From Nonomuraea rhodomycinica (lineage in GTDB: Bacteria > Actinomycetota > Actinomycetes > Streptosporangiales > Streptosporangiaceae): 64,000 nucleotides of DNA. Location of the stretch: NCBI RefSeq assembly GCF_013363995.1, contig NZ_JABWGO010000009.1:310001-374000 (forward strand), in the 5' to 3' direction. The notes beneath the pieces are model-generated. The model searched no databases. It had not been told where the DNA came from and saw only the letters and a list, made by a program, of their open reading frames with translations. The translations under genes were made by a program, and so were the position numbers. Positions 1 to 7,713 of the stretch are shown in pieces (position 1 is the stretch's first letter; each line of letters opens with the position of its first letter).

Positions 1-80
1 CTCCTCCGGGGAAACCAATCATCCTATGAGTCAATGACTGGTAGACCCTAATTATTCCAGACCGAAGAACACAAATCTGG

Positions 81-97
81 AACTCCCAGGAGGAGTT
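81..97 (-). terminator. Weak hairpin after XRE regulator
   Basis: AACTCC (81-86) and GGAGTT (92-97) form a six-pair stem with a five-base loop just downstream of the stop of the minus-strand regulator that ends at 104. There is no clear T tract, so termination is only possible. Nothing else is recognisable in positions 1-103. Confidence 0.3.
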
Positions 98-103
98 TTC
101 CGA

Positions 104-1447
104 TCAACCGGAGACCGCGGCGTCCACCGGCAGGCCGGCCAGCGCGGAGTGCACCCCAGCGGCTTCCAGCGCCTTACGATACGCGGCGGTCTGGTGCGCC
201 CTGCCTCCGGCCCGGCCGTACAGGTCGCCGAGCTCGCGCCAGCAGCGGGCCGCCTGACGGTCGGTGCCGTACATCGGCCGGCCCAGCGCCCGCAGCAGCT
301 CTGACGCCCCGGCCAGATGCGCCGACGCGTCACCGCCCAGGTCGAGCGCCACGGTCGCGAGCACCAGCCGGGCCTCGGCCGCGGTGGTGCGCGACGCGTC
401 GGCCGCCGCCTCCAGGACCGCGCTCGCCAGCTCGCCCGCCCGCGCCGGGTCACCGGCGCGCAGCCGGACCCGCGCGTGCGCGATCAGCGCCTCGCCGCGC
501 TCCCCGCCGGCGCCGGAGGCCGCGGTGAACGTCCTGGCCGCCGCCTCCACCAGCCGCTCGGCCTCGGCGACAGGCGTCGTCGTGAGCCGCGCCCAGTGCA
601 CGGCGACCCGCGCGAGCTGCAGCGCGATCCGCGCCGGGCGGCCCGCCGTGATGGCGTCGTCGGCCAGCCGGACGGCCAGCGCCGAGTCGTCGCCCGCCGC
701 GGCGGCGACGCTCGCCTGCCACAGGGCGTGAATCTCTCCGGAACGGTCCACAACGCCAGGAACGCCGTTGACCTCGAGCACCCGTCGCACGTAGGCGAGC
801 TCGGCGGAGTCGCTGTCCATCTCCTCGCGCGCCTCGACGATCGCCGCGGCCAGGTCGACGGCGATCTCACCCTGCGTGAGCGACAGCCGCTCGGCCTGCT
901 CCAGCGCGTGGGCGGCGAGGTCGCGGGCCCGCAGCCGGTCGCCGGCGTGCTGGTAGCAGCGGCTCAGCGCGACCGCGAGCGGCAGGTCGGCCAGCCGCTC
1001 CGGGTGGGCCGACGCCTCCCTGCGCAGCCGCTCGAACGCCTCGACGGCCTGACCCAGCCGACCCTGCGCCTCCAGCGCGCGCGCCCGGCCGAAGCGGGCG
1101 TGCGCCGTGAGCATGGCGTTCTCCTCGTCGGCGGCCTTCACGATCTCCGTGAAGCGCTCCGCCGCGAGGACCGGGTCGCCGTGGCGCAGCTCCAGCTCGG
1201 CGTGCCGCAGCCCGAGCTCGGTGTCGATCCGCTGGCGCGGCTCGATGCCGTGCAGGAGGAACTCGGTGGTGCACCCCAGCCGCTCCGCCAGGAGCCGGGC
1301 GACCACCGGAGTCGGAGTTCGCTTACCCGACTCGATGAGCGAGACATAACTGTCAGACAGGTCGGGCCCGGCCAGCTGGGCCTGGGACATCCGCCTGTTC
1401 AGCCGCAGTCCGCGGACGCGGTCACCGATGGTTCCCTGACTCGGCAT
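104..1447 (-). CDS. XRE-family regulator with TPR-like helical domain
   Basis: Cytoplasmic transcription factor of 447 residues. Residues about 8-62 are a Cro/C1-type helix-turn-helix (GDRVRGLRLNRRMSQAQLAG, then a DSYVSLIESGKRTP recognition region). The remaining 380 residues are Ala/Leu/Arg-rich paired helices typical of a TPR sensor domain, as in actinomycete regulators that bind small peptides or metabolites. The ATG at 1447 puts the HTH at the N-terminus. It stands alone, and a short inverted repeat at 1482-1492 lies 35 bases upstream and could be its own operator. The ligand and targets cannot be inferred. Confidence 0.85.
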   Translation of the reverse strand: MPSQGTIGDRVRGLRLNRRMSQAQLAGPDLSDSYVSLIESGKRTPTPVVARLLAERLGCTTEFLLHGIEPRQRIDTELGLRHAELELRHGDPVLAAERFTEIVKAADEENAMLTAHARFGRARALEAQGRLGQAVEAFERLRREASAHPERLADLPLAVALSRCYQHAGDRLRARDLAAHALEQAERLSLTQGEIAVDLAAAIVEAREEMDSDSAELAYVRRVLEVNGVPGVVDRSGEIHALWQASVAAAAGDDSALAVRLADDAITAGRPARIALQLARVAVHWARLTTTPVAEAERLVEAAARTFTAASGAGGERGEALIAHARVRLRAGDPARAGELASAVLEAAADASRTTAAEARLVLATVALDLGGDASAHLAGASELLRALGRPMYGTDRQAARCWRELGDLYGRAGGRAHQTAAYRKALEAAGVHSALAGLPVDAAVSG

Positions 1448-1481
1448 CTCATCTCTCAGGGCGGGGAAGGGTCAACAACAC

Positions 1482-1492
1482 GCAATGATTGC
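1482..1492. promoter_or_regulatory. Inverted repeat upstream of XRE gene
   Basis: GCAAT-g-ATTGC is a perfect 11-bp inverted repeat in an AT-richer pocket between the XRE gene (start 1447) and the stop of the PH-domain gene (1544). Its position suits an autoregulatory operator; the binding protein is inferred only from proximity. Confidence 0.4.
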
Positions 1493-1543
1493 ATGAAGTG
1501 GCCGAATCTGGTATCCCCAGGTGAAGAATTCCCCTACGCAGGA

Positions 1544-2074
1544 TTAATCGTCGCCGCTGTCCTTGCTGGGGAAAAGCATCTGACAGACCTCGAGGTAGAG
1601 GGTCTCGGGGTAGGGAATGTACGGCACGGTCGAGAGTGCCTGGTCCTGACCGGCGGATTCCAGGATGAACTCACCGTAACCGAGCATGCGCCCAAGGAGA
1701 GATCGCTTGAAACTCATGTCGGTGACCTTGGACAGCGGCATCATCGCGACCTTGCGCGTGATCAGTCCCGTGGTGGACAACATCCGCTTAGAAGTCACCA
1801 CAAAGTAATCGACCGACCACTCCGCGACTTTCCACACGAAACGGATCAGCAGCAACAGCCAGAGCCACCAGACGACCACCAGGGCCGTGCCGCCTCCGGA
1901 GTCGCCGAAGAACTTGCTGAGCAGTCCGGCGATGATCAGGCCGCCGAAGACCTCGGCGACCGGACGGAGCAGCACGGCCGGGTGGCGCCGCACCATGATG
2001 ACCTGTTGTTCGTCGGGGAGCAGGTAACGGTTGACCGACGACGGGGCGGAGTCCCCGTGGGTCACAAGTCTCAT
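1544..2074 (-). CDS. PH domain-containing membrane protein
   Basis: A 176-residue protein of the bacterial PH (bPH2, DUF304-like) type. Residues about 35-80 hold two adjacent hydrophobic segments rich in Leu, Val and Trp, and the C-terminal half (YFVVTSKRMLSTTGLITRKV, then a PLSKVTDMSF strand) is the typical PH-like beta domain facing the cytoplasm. An upstream in-frame extension is possible, but the ATG at 2074 overlaps the stop of the small ORF at 2071-2229 by ATGA, which supports this start and translational coupling. Homologues are common single-copy actinobacterial membrane proteins of unknown role. Confidence 0.82.
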   Translation of the reverse strand: MRLVTHGDSAPSSVNRYLLPDEQQVIMVRRHPAVLLRPVAEVFGGLIIAGLLSKFFGDSGGGTALVVVWWLWLLLLIRFVWKVAEWSVDYFVVTSKRMLSTTGLITRKVAMMPLSKVTDMSFKRSLLGRMLGYGEFILESAGQDQALSTVPYIPYPETLYLEVCQMLFPSKDSGDD

Positions 2075-2229
2075 GTCAGGTTGTTCACGAATTGAGCCAG
2101 AGAGTCGGCCGCGTTGAACACCGAGTCGAACGTCCCTTTGACTGCCGTCGCCGCGTCGTTCGGCCGAGCCAACAGGTAGTACGCCGCAAAACCGATCCCG
2201 CCCCATGAGAGGACTTTTTTGACCTGCAC
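2071..2229 (-). CDS. Small membrane-associated protein, 52 aa
   Basis: Short ORF beginning GTG at 2229, with GGAGG about five bases upstream. The product (VQVKKVLSWGGIGFAAYYLL, then a stretch ending FVNNLT) has a hydrophobic segment around residues 7-20, then a polar helix with NDAAT and DSVFNAADSLAQF. It ends in ACATGA, so its stop overlaps the ATG of the PH-domain gene. RBS, coding-like third positions and overlap make it a credible gene. The function is unknown; a partner of the PH-domain protein is the natural guess. Confidence 0.72.
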   Translation of the reverse strand: MQVKKVLSWGGIGFAAYYLLARPNDAATAVKGTFDSVFNAADSLAQFVNNLT

Positions 2230-2273
2230 CGTGGCCTCCGTACCCTTACCTGCACCCGCCGTCTACATTACCC

Positions 2274-2289
2274 ACCCGGCAGCCCGGGT
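2274..2289. terminator. Short GC hairpin between minus-strand genes
   Basis: ACCCGG and CCGGGT pair around a four-base loop, and TACCC/GGGTA can form an alternative stem. It lies downstream of the 2323-2568 gene and upstream of the 52-aa ORF, so it may end the former or shape the leader of the latter. There is no T run. Confidence 0.3.
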
Positions 2290-2322
2290 AAAGGTCTGTT
2301 CACGGCTTAGTTGAGATCTTGC

Positions 2323-2568
2323 CTAGCCTCGCTCGCTCGCCACGAGCGCGAGGACGTGAAGATGCTTGCGCGCGATCCGCTCCACCAGGCTCGGATGCGC
2401 GTAGCCGGTGACTTCCAGCGCGCCGTAGTGCGCCGCCTCGACGCAGCGCGTTACGGTGGTCGCCGAGTGAACGCCGGCGAACTCGTCACGCAGCGTGGTC
2501 TCGACGTCCGCGTACGGAGTCGGGACGTCCGCGTACGGACTCGGATCCGCCTCGGTGTGCTCGCTCAC
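2323..2568 (-). CDS. Three-helix-bundle dimerization domain protein
   Basis: An 81-residue protein starting at the GTG at 2568. The C-terminal 55 residues (VETTLRDEFAGVHSATTVTR, then CVEAAHYGALEVTGYAHPSLVERIARKHL) resemble the small actinobacterial family called three-helix bundle dimerization domain proteins. The N-terminus contains PYADV twice, from a duplicated 18-base segment. An upstream ATG at 2658 would add an Arg/Gly-rich, non-conserved-looking extension and was not used. Function unknown. Confidence 0.65.
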   Translation of the reverse strand: MSEHTEADPSPYADVPTPYADVETTLRDEFAGVHSATTVTRCVEAAHYGALEVTGYAHPSLVERIARKHLHVLALVASERG

Positions 2569-2748
2569 GAGAGCACCCCGGCTGCCGCCAGCTCGTTCAT
2601 CTCGCGCCCCCTCGCGCCCATGCGGAAGTTGCCTTCCCCTCGCTACGTACCCATGCAACCACAGTATGTAACGAGTGAACCACTCGGCGTGACGGAAAGG
2701 TGATTTCTCAGGCGGCCGATTCCGGCCGGAGCGGGGTTCGGTGCCGGG

Positions 2749-3387
2749 TCAGACGACGCCGTACAGCCGGTCGCCCGCGTCGCCCAGGCCGGGGACGATG
2801 TAGCCGTTCTCGTTGAGCCGCTCGTCCAGCGCCGCCGTGACCACCCGGATCGGCTTGCCCGAGCCGGCGAAGAACTCGTCCATGTGCGCCAGGCCCTCCG
2901 GCGCCGCGAGGAGGCAGATCGCCGTGACGTCCTCGGCGCCGCGGTCGAAGAGGAACTGCACGGCCGCCGCCAGCGTGCCGCCGGTGGCCAGCATCGGGTC
3001 CACCACGTAGCACTGCCGGCCGGACAGGTCGTCGGGCAGCCGGGTGGCGTACGTCTCGGCCTGGAGGGTGGACTCGTTGCGGATCATGCCGAGGAACCCC
3101 ACCTCGGCCGTGGGCAGCAGCCGGGTCATGCCGTCGAGCATGCCGAGCCCGGCCCGCAGGATCGGCACCACCAGCGGGTACGGCCGCGCCATCCGCACGC
3201 CGTGGGCCTCGGCCACCGGGGTCCGCACGGTCACGTCGGCGACGCGGACGTCGCGGGTCGCCTCGTACGCCAGCAGCGTCACCAATTCATCCGCGAGCCT
3301 ACGGAACGTGGGCGAATCGGTACGGACATCGCGCAGCGTGGTGAGCTTGTGCGCCACGAGCGGATGGTCGACGACGAGGGTTTCCAT
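2749..3387 (-). CDS. upp: Uracil phosphoribosyltransferase
   Basis: Pyrimidine salvage enzyme converting uracil and PRPP to UMP in the cytoplasm. The 212-residue product has the type I PRTase fold: VVPILRAGLGMLDG near residue 75, the PRPP loop VVDPMLATGGTLAAAV near residue 130, and the uracil-binding C-terminus NENGYIVPGLGDAGDRLYGV. The ATG at 3387 gives the family length (about 210); the longer in-frame extension is Pro/Arg-rich and unlike the family. It is divergent from the tadA operon across about 140 bases. Confidence 0.97.
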   Translation of the reverse strand: METLVVDHPLVAHKLTTLRDVRTDSPTFRRLADELVTLLAYEATRDVRVADVTVRTPVAEAHGVRMARPYPLVVPILRAGLGMLDGMTRLLPTAEVGFLGMIRNESTLQAETYATRLPDDLSGRQCYVVDPMLATGGTLAAAVQFLFDRGAEDVTAICLLAAPEGLAHMDEFFAGSGKPIRVVTAALDERLNENGYIVPGLGDAGDRLYGVV

Positions 3388-3529
3388 AAGGGATAACGCT
3401 ATCTTGTGTGGGACGTACCGGCACGTCGTGCCCCGGTTTTGATCACAATTTGGTCGGACCGGCACACGGGGACCGGTGCTCTCTGGAACCATTGGGAGCC
3501 CGTACGGGCCACATCGGGTGGGGTGGACG

Positions 3530-4039
3530 ATGACAGACGAGGACGCGTTCGACTTCGCCATCGTGGTCTATCGCGAGGACGAATGCTGGGACGCCGAGAT
3601 GCTGCCGGTGGCGCTCACGTCGGACCTGCAGGGCCTGATCAAGGCTCTGCGCCAGCAGCCGAGCGAGAGCGGCACCATCGGCCTGGTCGCGGTGGGTGAC
3701 GAGTTCTTCGTGGCGCTGCGGGTCCTCGGGGAGCGCGTCGACGTGTTCCTCTCCGACATCGCCGCGTCCTGGGACTTCCCGCTGGCCCAGCAGGTGCTCG
3801 AGTACCTCGACGTGCCGATCCCCGACGAGGACGAGATGGAGGAGATCCTCCAGGACGAGGACGTCGCCCTCCCCGCGGGAGACCTGTCGATCTTCGCCGA
3901 TCTGGGTCTGGACGAGATGGAGCTGGGCATCCTGTCGGGTGACATGGACCTTCTGCCCGAGGACGTGCTGTCCAGCATCGCCGCGCGGCTCGGCTTCTCC
4001 GAGCCGTTCGAGCGCGCCATCGAGTCGGTCTTCGGCTGA
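3530..4039 (+). CDS. tRNA adenosine deaminase-associated protein (copy 1)
   Basis: An acidic 169-residue protein of the actinobacterial family found next to tadA. It contains FAIVVYREDECWDAEMLP at the N-terminus, RVDVFLSDIAASWDFPLA in the middle, then PAGDLSIFADLGLDEMELG and LPEDVLSSIAARLGF. The ATG at 3530 follows a GGGTGG stretch and matches the usual short N-terminus. It is followed 46 bases later by a paralogue with the same segment order, so this is a tandem duplication in one operon with tadA. The biochemical role is unknown. Confidence 0.88.
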   Translation: MTDEDAFDFAIVVYREDECWDAEMLPVALTSDLQGLIKALRQQPSESGTIGLVAVGDEFFVALRVLGERVDVFLSDIAASWDFPLAQQVLEYLDVPIPDEDEMEEILQDEDVALPAGDLSIFADLGLDEMELGILSGDMDLLPEDVLSSIAARLGFSEPFERAIESVFG

Positions 4040-4085
4040 GCCCGGACCTGCACGCCCGGAGCCTGGACACCTGGAGCTTGGAGAC

Positions 4086-4559
4086 ATGCCCAACACGTTC
4101 GCCGCGGCTTTCGTCAGGACCCCGGACGGCTGGAGCGGTGCCGAGGTCGACCTGAGCGAGGCCGAGATCGTCGACGACCTCGGCGACGCGGTGACCGAGG
4201 CGCTCGGCCTGTCCGGCGACGAACTCGCGCTGCTCTGCGTCGAGGTCGAGGACGAGTGGTTCGCCATCGTGCGTTACGTCGACGACTTGGAGCCCCGCGT
4301 GTTCCTCTCCGACGCCCACGCGATCGCGCCGGGCAGCCTCGGTGAGCTGTTCGCCGAGTTCGCGGGCGTGAGCGCCGACAAGGAGGGCAACGCGCTCGGC
4401 GTCCGCCCGGCGGGCGACCTCGACCTGCTGAGCGACCTCGGCATCAGCTCGGAGGAACTGCTGGAGCTGAGCATGGAGGAGGGCGTGCTGCCGGCCGACG
4501 TCCTGTCCGTGATCGCCGAGCGGCTGTCGTTCGCCGACGAGCTCGACCGGTTGCGGTGA
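4086..4559 (+). CDS. tRNA adenosine deaminase-associated protein (copy 2)
   Basis: A 157-residue paralogue of the preceding gene. Shared landmarks are FAIVRYVDDLEPRVFLSDAH, AGDLDLLSDLGISSEELLEL and LPADVLSVIAERLSFADELD. It differs by a shorter loop and the SADKEGNALGVRP segment. The stop overlaps the tadA GTG (GTGA), so translation of tadA is coupled to this copy. Divergence between the copies suggests an old duplication with possible heteromer formation, which is inference. Confidence 0.88.
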   Translation: MPNTFAAAFVRTPDGWSGAEVDLSEAEIVDDLGDAVTEALGLSGDELALLCVEVEDEWFAIVRYVDDLEPRVFLSDAHAIAPGSLGELFAEFAGVSADKEGNALGVRPAGDLDLLSDLGISSEELLELSMEEGVLPADVLSVIAERLSFADELDRLR

Positions 4560-5053
4560 CGCGCGACCCCTCCCGCGAGAGCTACGGCGAGGTGATGCGG
4601 CTGGCGCTGGCCGAGGCCGTGGCCGCGGGGGAGCGGGGCGAGGTGCCCGTCGGCGCCGTCGTGCTTGGGCCCTCCGCGCCCTCGGGGGCCTCCGCCGTCG
4701 AGGTGCTGGCGGCGGCGGGCAACGACCGCGAGTCCGCGGCCGACCCGACCGGGCACGCGGAGGTGCTCGCGCTGCGCGCGGCCGCGCGTGCCAGGGGGTC
4801 GTGGCGGCTGGACGGCTGCACGCTCGTGGTGACGCTGGAGCCCTGCACGATGTGCGCGGGCGCGGCGGTGCTGTCCCGGGTGGACAGGATCGTGTACGGC
4901 GCGGTCGACGAGAAGGGCGGCGCCGTGGGCTCGCTGTGGGACGTCGTCAGGGACCGCCGGCTCAACCATCGGCCGGAGGTCGTCATGGGCGTGCTGGCCG
5001 AAGAATGCGCCGCCGTCCTCACGACGTTCTTCACCACTCGCCGGATCCGGTAA
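4556..5053 (+). CDS. tadA: tRNA-specific adenosine deaminase
   Basis: Zinc-dependent enzyme that converts A34 to inosine in the tRNA anticodon, mainly tRNA-Arg(ACG). The 165-residue product has the cytidine-deaminase signature: HAE with H67 and proton-shuttle E69, and PCTMC with zinc ligands C97 and C100. It starts at a GTG that overlaps the stop of the upstream associated gene and is followed 11 bases later by tRNA-Ser(CGA). A conserved actinomycete gene order supports the call. Confidence 0.95.
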   Translation: MTRDPSRESYGEVMRLALAEAVAAGERGEVPVGAVVLGPSAPSGASAVEVLAAAGNDRESAADPTGHAEVLALRAAARARGSWRLDGCTLVVTLEPCTMCAGAAVLSRVDRIVYGAVDEKGGAVGSLWDVVRDRRLNHRPEVVMGVLAEECAAVLTTFFTTRRIR

Positions 5054-5063
5054 GCTCGTCGGC

Positions 5064-5153
5064 GGTGGTGTCGCCTAGTGGCCGAGGGCGCACGCCTCGA
5101 AAGCGTGTGATGGGGCAACTCATCCGTGGGTTCAAATCCCACCACCACCGCCA
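5064..5153 (+). tRNA. tRNA-Ser(CGA), CCA encoded
   Basis: A 90-base type II tRNA. The acceptor strands are ggtggtg (5064-5070) and caccacc (5143-5149) with discriminator G and encoded CCA (5151-5153). The anticodon stem-loop is cacgc-ctcgaaa-gcgtg, giving anticodon CGA (reads UCG). The long variable arm and the GTGGG-TTCAAAT-CCCAC T arm complete the fold. A strong hairpin at 5175-5204 ends the transcript. Confidence 0.97.
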
Positions 5154-5174
5154 TGTGATGTCGCAGGACATCGG

Positions 5175-5204
5175 AAACCCTCGAACCTCCGGGTTCGGGG
5201 GTTT
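5175..5204 (+). terminator. Intrinsic terminator of tRNA-Ser(CGA)
   Basis: A 13-pair stem with a single G-T wobble, arms 5175-5187 and 5192-5204, closes a TCCG loop. The 3' arm ends in TTT followed by cgtcgtg. It starts 22 bases after the tRNA CCA end and fits a rho-independent terminator. Confidence 0.8.
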
Positions 5205-5325
5205 CGTCGTGTTCGGGGTTCGTCACCGCCCGGAAGAACCGGAAGAAGGCGCCGACGGCACCAGTGACCATCTCCAGCGCTCACGTCGCACGTGGCGCCG
5301 GCCGGGCACGTCCGGCCCTTAAAAC

Positions 5326-5339
5326 AGAGCACGTGCTCT
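5326..5339. promoter_or_regulatory. 14-bp perfect palindrome before protease gene
   Basis: AGAGCACGTGCTCT is a perfect palindrome flanked on both sides by AAAA-type bases, 60 bases upstream of the secreted protease start. Such a site in an AT pocket is typical of a dimeric repressor operator. No regulator gene is adjacent, so control would be in trans. Confidence 0.55.
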
Positions 5340-5399
5340 AAAATGGGTGTATCTTGATCACGCCTCCCTTCCCTCCGTCGACAGTGCAGGAGCGTGCGC

Positions 5400-6752
5400 A
5401 TGTCCTCCTTCTCCCACGCCGGTCGCATCGGGGCCGGTCTCGTCCTCGCCCTCATCGGCTTACCGGCCGGGGTCGCGTCCGCCGACCCCGGCCCTTCCAG
5501 CGTCACCTTGGCCGCCCACGAGCAGCCCAAGCCGGCTCGCCCCACGCTGGAGGCCATCAAGCAACGGGCCGCCCGCGACGGGATCCCCCTGGAGCAGGCC
5601 GTCAAGGACTACATCAGCACCACCGCCGCCACCCGGACCGTCGCGGCCTCCGCCCAGCCCGACGGTCCCGTGGACACCCCCGACGTCATGGTGGACGACC
5701 TTCACGCGGGCGAGATCGAGGACCTCACGCGGATCGCCGCCGCGGAGGGGATCGGGCTGACCGCCGCGATCGACGGGATCGCCTGGCAGGGGCAGTTCGA
5801 GAAGGTGGCCGCGCAGCTCGAGGCGGAGTTCCCCGCCGACTTCGCCGGAGCGGTCAAGAACGACGACAGCGCTTGGTTCGCCTTCAAGGCGGATGTGCCG
5901 GCCAAGGCGGTCGAACTCGCCAGGACCCTCCCCGTGCGCGTCGACCTGGTCGGCGACCGTGGCTTCTCCGAGCGGGAACTGTCGGCCGCCGCAGAGGCCG
6001 CCCACACCGCCGTCCTGGCCGACCCCGCCGTGGAGGACGCCGCCACCTCCTACGACGTGCGCACCGGGACCGTCATCGTGGAGACCCGATCGAGCGCGCC
6101 CCTCTCCGCCCAGGACCTGCTGCCCCGGGCGGCCCTGGAGGCCGGGATGCACATCCAGGTCACCCAGGTGGACAAGGTGTCCCAGCCGGAGGACAAGTAC
6201 ATCCGGGGCGGGGGTTCGCTCGGTTCCTGCACCTCCGGCTTCAACCTGAAGTACATCTACAGCAGCACCAAGCGTCATGCGACCGCCGGCCACTGCGGGC
6301 AGAGCGCAGCCACCCGCACCTACTCCAACCACAGCACCAAGGGCGGCTGGACGAAGGTGAACCGCGTCTGGTGGCACATCGGCGCCTGGGGCGACCTGTC
6401 CTACTACACCGTGGGCTCCAAGTCCCCGACCCGCACCTTCTACCACGACTGGAACAAGACCAGGTACGCCGACGACCGCTCGCCCATGCCCTCGGTGGGC
6501 ACGCGCATCTGCCACTTCGGCATCACCAGCGGTGGGAGCTGTGCCAAGGTGGCCCGCCGCGACGTCTCCAGCGGCAGCATGAGGCACATGGTGGTCATGG
6601 ACAAGGACATCAGCGAGCCGGGTGACTCCGGCGGGCCGTGGTACTACGGCGGGATGGCGTACGGCATCCACTTCGGCCTGATCGGCGGGAAGTCGTCATT
6701 CACGCCCGCATACCTGTACCAGAACCGCGGCTACGACGTCTGGCATCGCTGA
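5400..6752 (+). CDS. Secreted trypsin-like serine protease with pro-region
   Basis: A 450-residue exported protein. Residues 1-30 are a signal peptide ending near ASA-DPG. Residues about 40-270 resemble the propeptide of alpha-lytic/streptogrisin-type zymogens. The mature S1 domain carries a putative triad of H298 (ATAGHC), D332 (WGDLSYY) and S410 (GDSGGP). The ATG at 5400 is preferred because AGGAG ends seven bases before it; the GTG at 5394 would be too close to the RBS. The gene stands alone after a palindrome at 5326-5339. The substrate is unknown; the folding-chaperone role of the pro-region is known for the family only. Confidence 0.88.
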   Translation: MSSFSHAGRIGAGLVLALIGLPAGVASADPGPSSVTLAAHEQPKPARPTLEAIKQRAARDGIPLEQAVKDYISTTAATRTVAASAQPDGPVDTPDVMVDDLHAGEIEDLTRIAAAEGIGLTAAIDGIAWQGQFEKVAAQLEAEFPADFAGAVKNDDSAWFAFKADVPAKAVELARTLPVRVDLVGDRGFSERELSAAAEAAHTAVLADPAVEDAATSYDVRTGTVIVETRSSAPLSAQDLLPRAALEAGMHIQVTQVDKVSQPEDKYIRGGGSLGSCTSGFNLKYIYSSTKRHATAGHCGQSAATRTYSNHSTKGGWTKVNRVWWHIGAWGDLSYYTVGSKSPTRTFYHDWNKTRYADDRSPMPSVGTRICHFGITSGGSCAKVARRDVSSGSMRHMVVMDKDISEPGDSGGPWYYGGMAYGIHFGLIGGKSSFTPAYLYQNRGYDVWHR

Positions 6753-6829
6753 CGGAGGCGGCGTGAACCGCTCGGTGGCCGGACGCGTCGGATGGAGACG
6801 GACATGACAACGCCCGAGGAGAAGCCGGC

Positions 6830-7312
6830 ATGAGCCGTGCCGCCGCAGCCCTGGCAGTGACACTCCTGACGGCCGCCGCCTGCTCCGCCGGGGGCGGGAG
6901 CAGTGGCGGCCCGAGGGCGACCGCGCCGGGTGAGCCCACGCCCGGCGCGGACCGGTTCGCCGTCACAGGCGACGACCCCTCGATCGTCGTCCACGCCTTG
7001 ACCTACGGTGCCGACATGATCGTCGGCGGCACCCTGAGGTACCAGGCCGAGGGCCGATGCCTGACCGTCTCCTCCCCGAGGGACGGGCGGGAGACCGTCT
7101 TCACACCGGTCTGGCCGGCCGGCACGCGCCCCGTGAACGACGGCGCGCGACGAGGCGTGGACGTCCCCGGCTTCGGCCGGATCATGGAGGGCGACAGGGT
7201 CGACGCCGGAGGCGACGAGTGGCCGATGGAGGACGAGCGGCTTCGCGACGCGAGGTCCTGCCCGCCGAGTGACAGGGCGATGGTGCTCAACCCCGGCTCG
7301 TTCCACCGCTGA
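6830..7312 (+). CDS. Putative lipoprotein
   Basis: A 160-residue protein with a short basic N-terminus, a hydrophobic segment (AAAALAVTLLTAAACSAGGG) and a lipobox ending at C18, followed by a Gly/Ser/Pro linker typical of actinobacterial lipoproteins. The soluble part has a short beta-rich pattern (MIVGGTLRYQAEGRCLTVSS) with two Cys that could form a disulfide. GAGGAGAAG sits about six bases ahead of the ATG. It lies 77 bases after the secreted protease, so the two may share transcription. The function is not recognised. Confidence 0.7.
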   Translation: MSRAAAALAVTLLTAAACSAGGGSSGGPRATAPGEPTPGADRFAVTGDDPSIVVHALTYGADMIVGGTLRYQAEGRCLTVSSPRDGRETVFTPVWPAGTRPVNDGARRGVDVPGFGRIMEGDRVDAGGDEWPMEDERLRDARSCPPSDRAMVLNPGSFHR

Positions 7313-7334
7313 CGCGGCGGTTCCGGGGTCGTCG

Positions 7335-7631
7335 TCAGGCGGGCAGCTCCAGCACCCGGGCGTGCAGGATGGAGCGCTGGTGCAGCGCGGCCCGCAGCGC
7401 CCGGTGCAGGCCGTCCTCCAGGTAGAGCTCGCCCTGCCACTGCACCACGTGCGGGAAGAGGTCGCCGTAGAAGGTGGAGTCGGCGGCGAGCAGCGAGTGC
7501 AGGTCCAGCATCGCCTTCGTGGTGATCAGCGAGTCGAGCCGGACCTGACGCGGCGGGATCTGGGCCCACTCTCGGTTGGTCAGACCGTGTTCGGGATAGG
7601 GCCGTCCGTCGCCGACCAGCTTGAAGATCAC
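7335..7631 (-). CDS. VapB-family-like / ParB-like small protein
   Basis: A 98-residue protein (MIFKLVGDGRPYPEHGL, then WAQIPPRQVRLDSLITTKA). It belongs to a conserved actinobacterial family often labelled as a type II VapB-family antitoxin. The C-terminus GELYLEDGLHRALRAALHQR resembles the DGxHR element of ParB/Srx folds more than an AbrB or RHH antitoxin. No toxin gene is next to it: neighbours are a lipoprotein (convergent) and a zinc protease (upstream). The antitoxin label is therefore doubtful. Confidence 0.7.
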   Translation of the reverse strand: MIFKLVGDGRPYPEHGLTNREWAQIPPRQVRLDSLITTKAMLDLHSLLAADSTFYGDLFPHVVQWQGELYLEDGLHRALRAALHQRSILHARVLELPA

Positions 7632-7713
7632 CCCATAGAGTTTAGGAGAGATTCGGCCTCGATGTGCTGTTCGCGAGAATTCTCGGCGCGGGTGACGGCC
7701 GGGTCCACCCGCG

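Noticed and set aside
3388..3561. N-terminal extension of upp
   Set aside because: It adds 58 residues unlike uracil phosphoribosyltransferases; ATG 3387 fits the family length.
7335..7631. Toxin-antitoxin module
   Set aside because: No toxin gene adjoins the VapB-like gene on either side.
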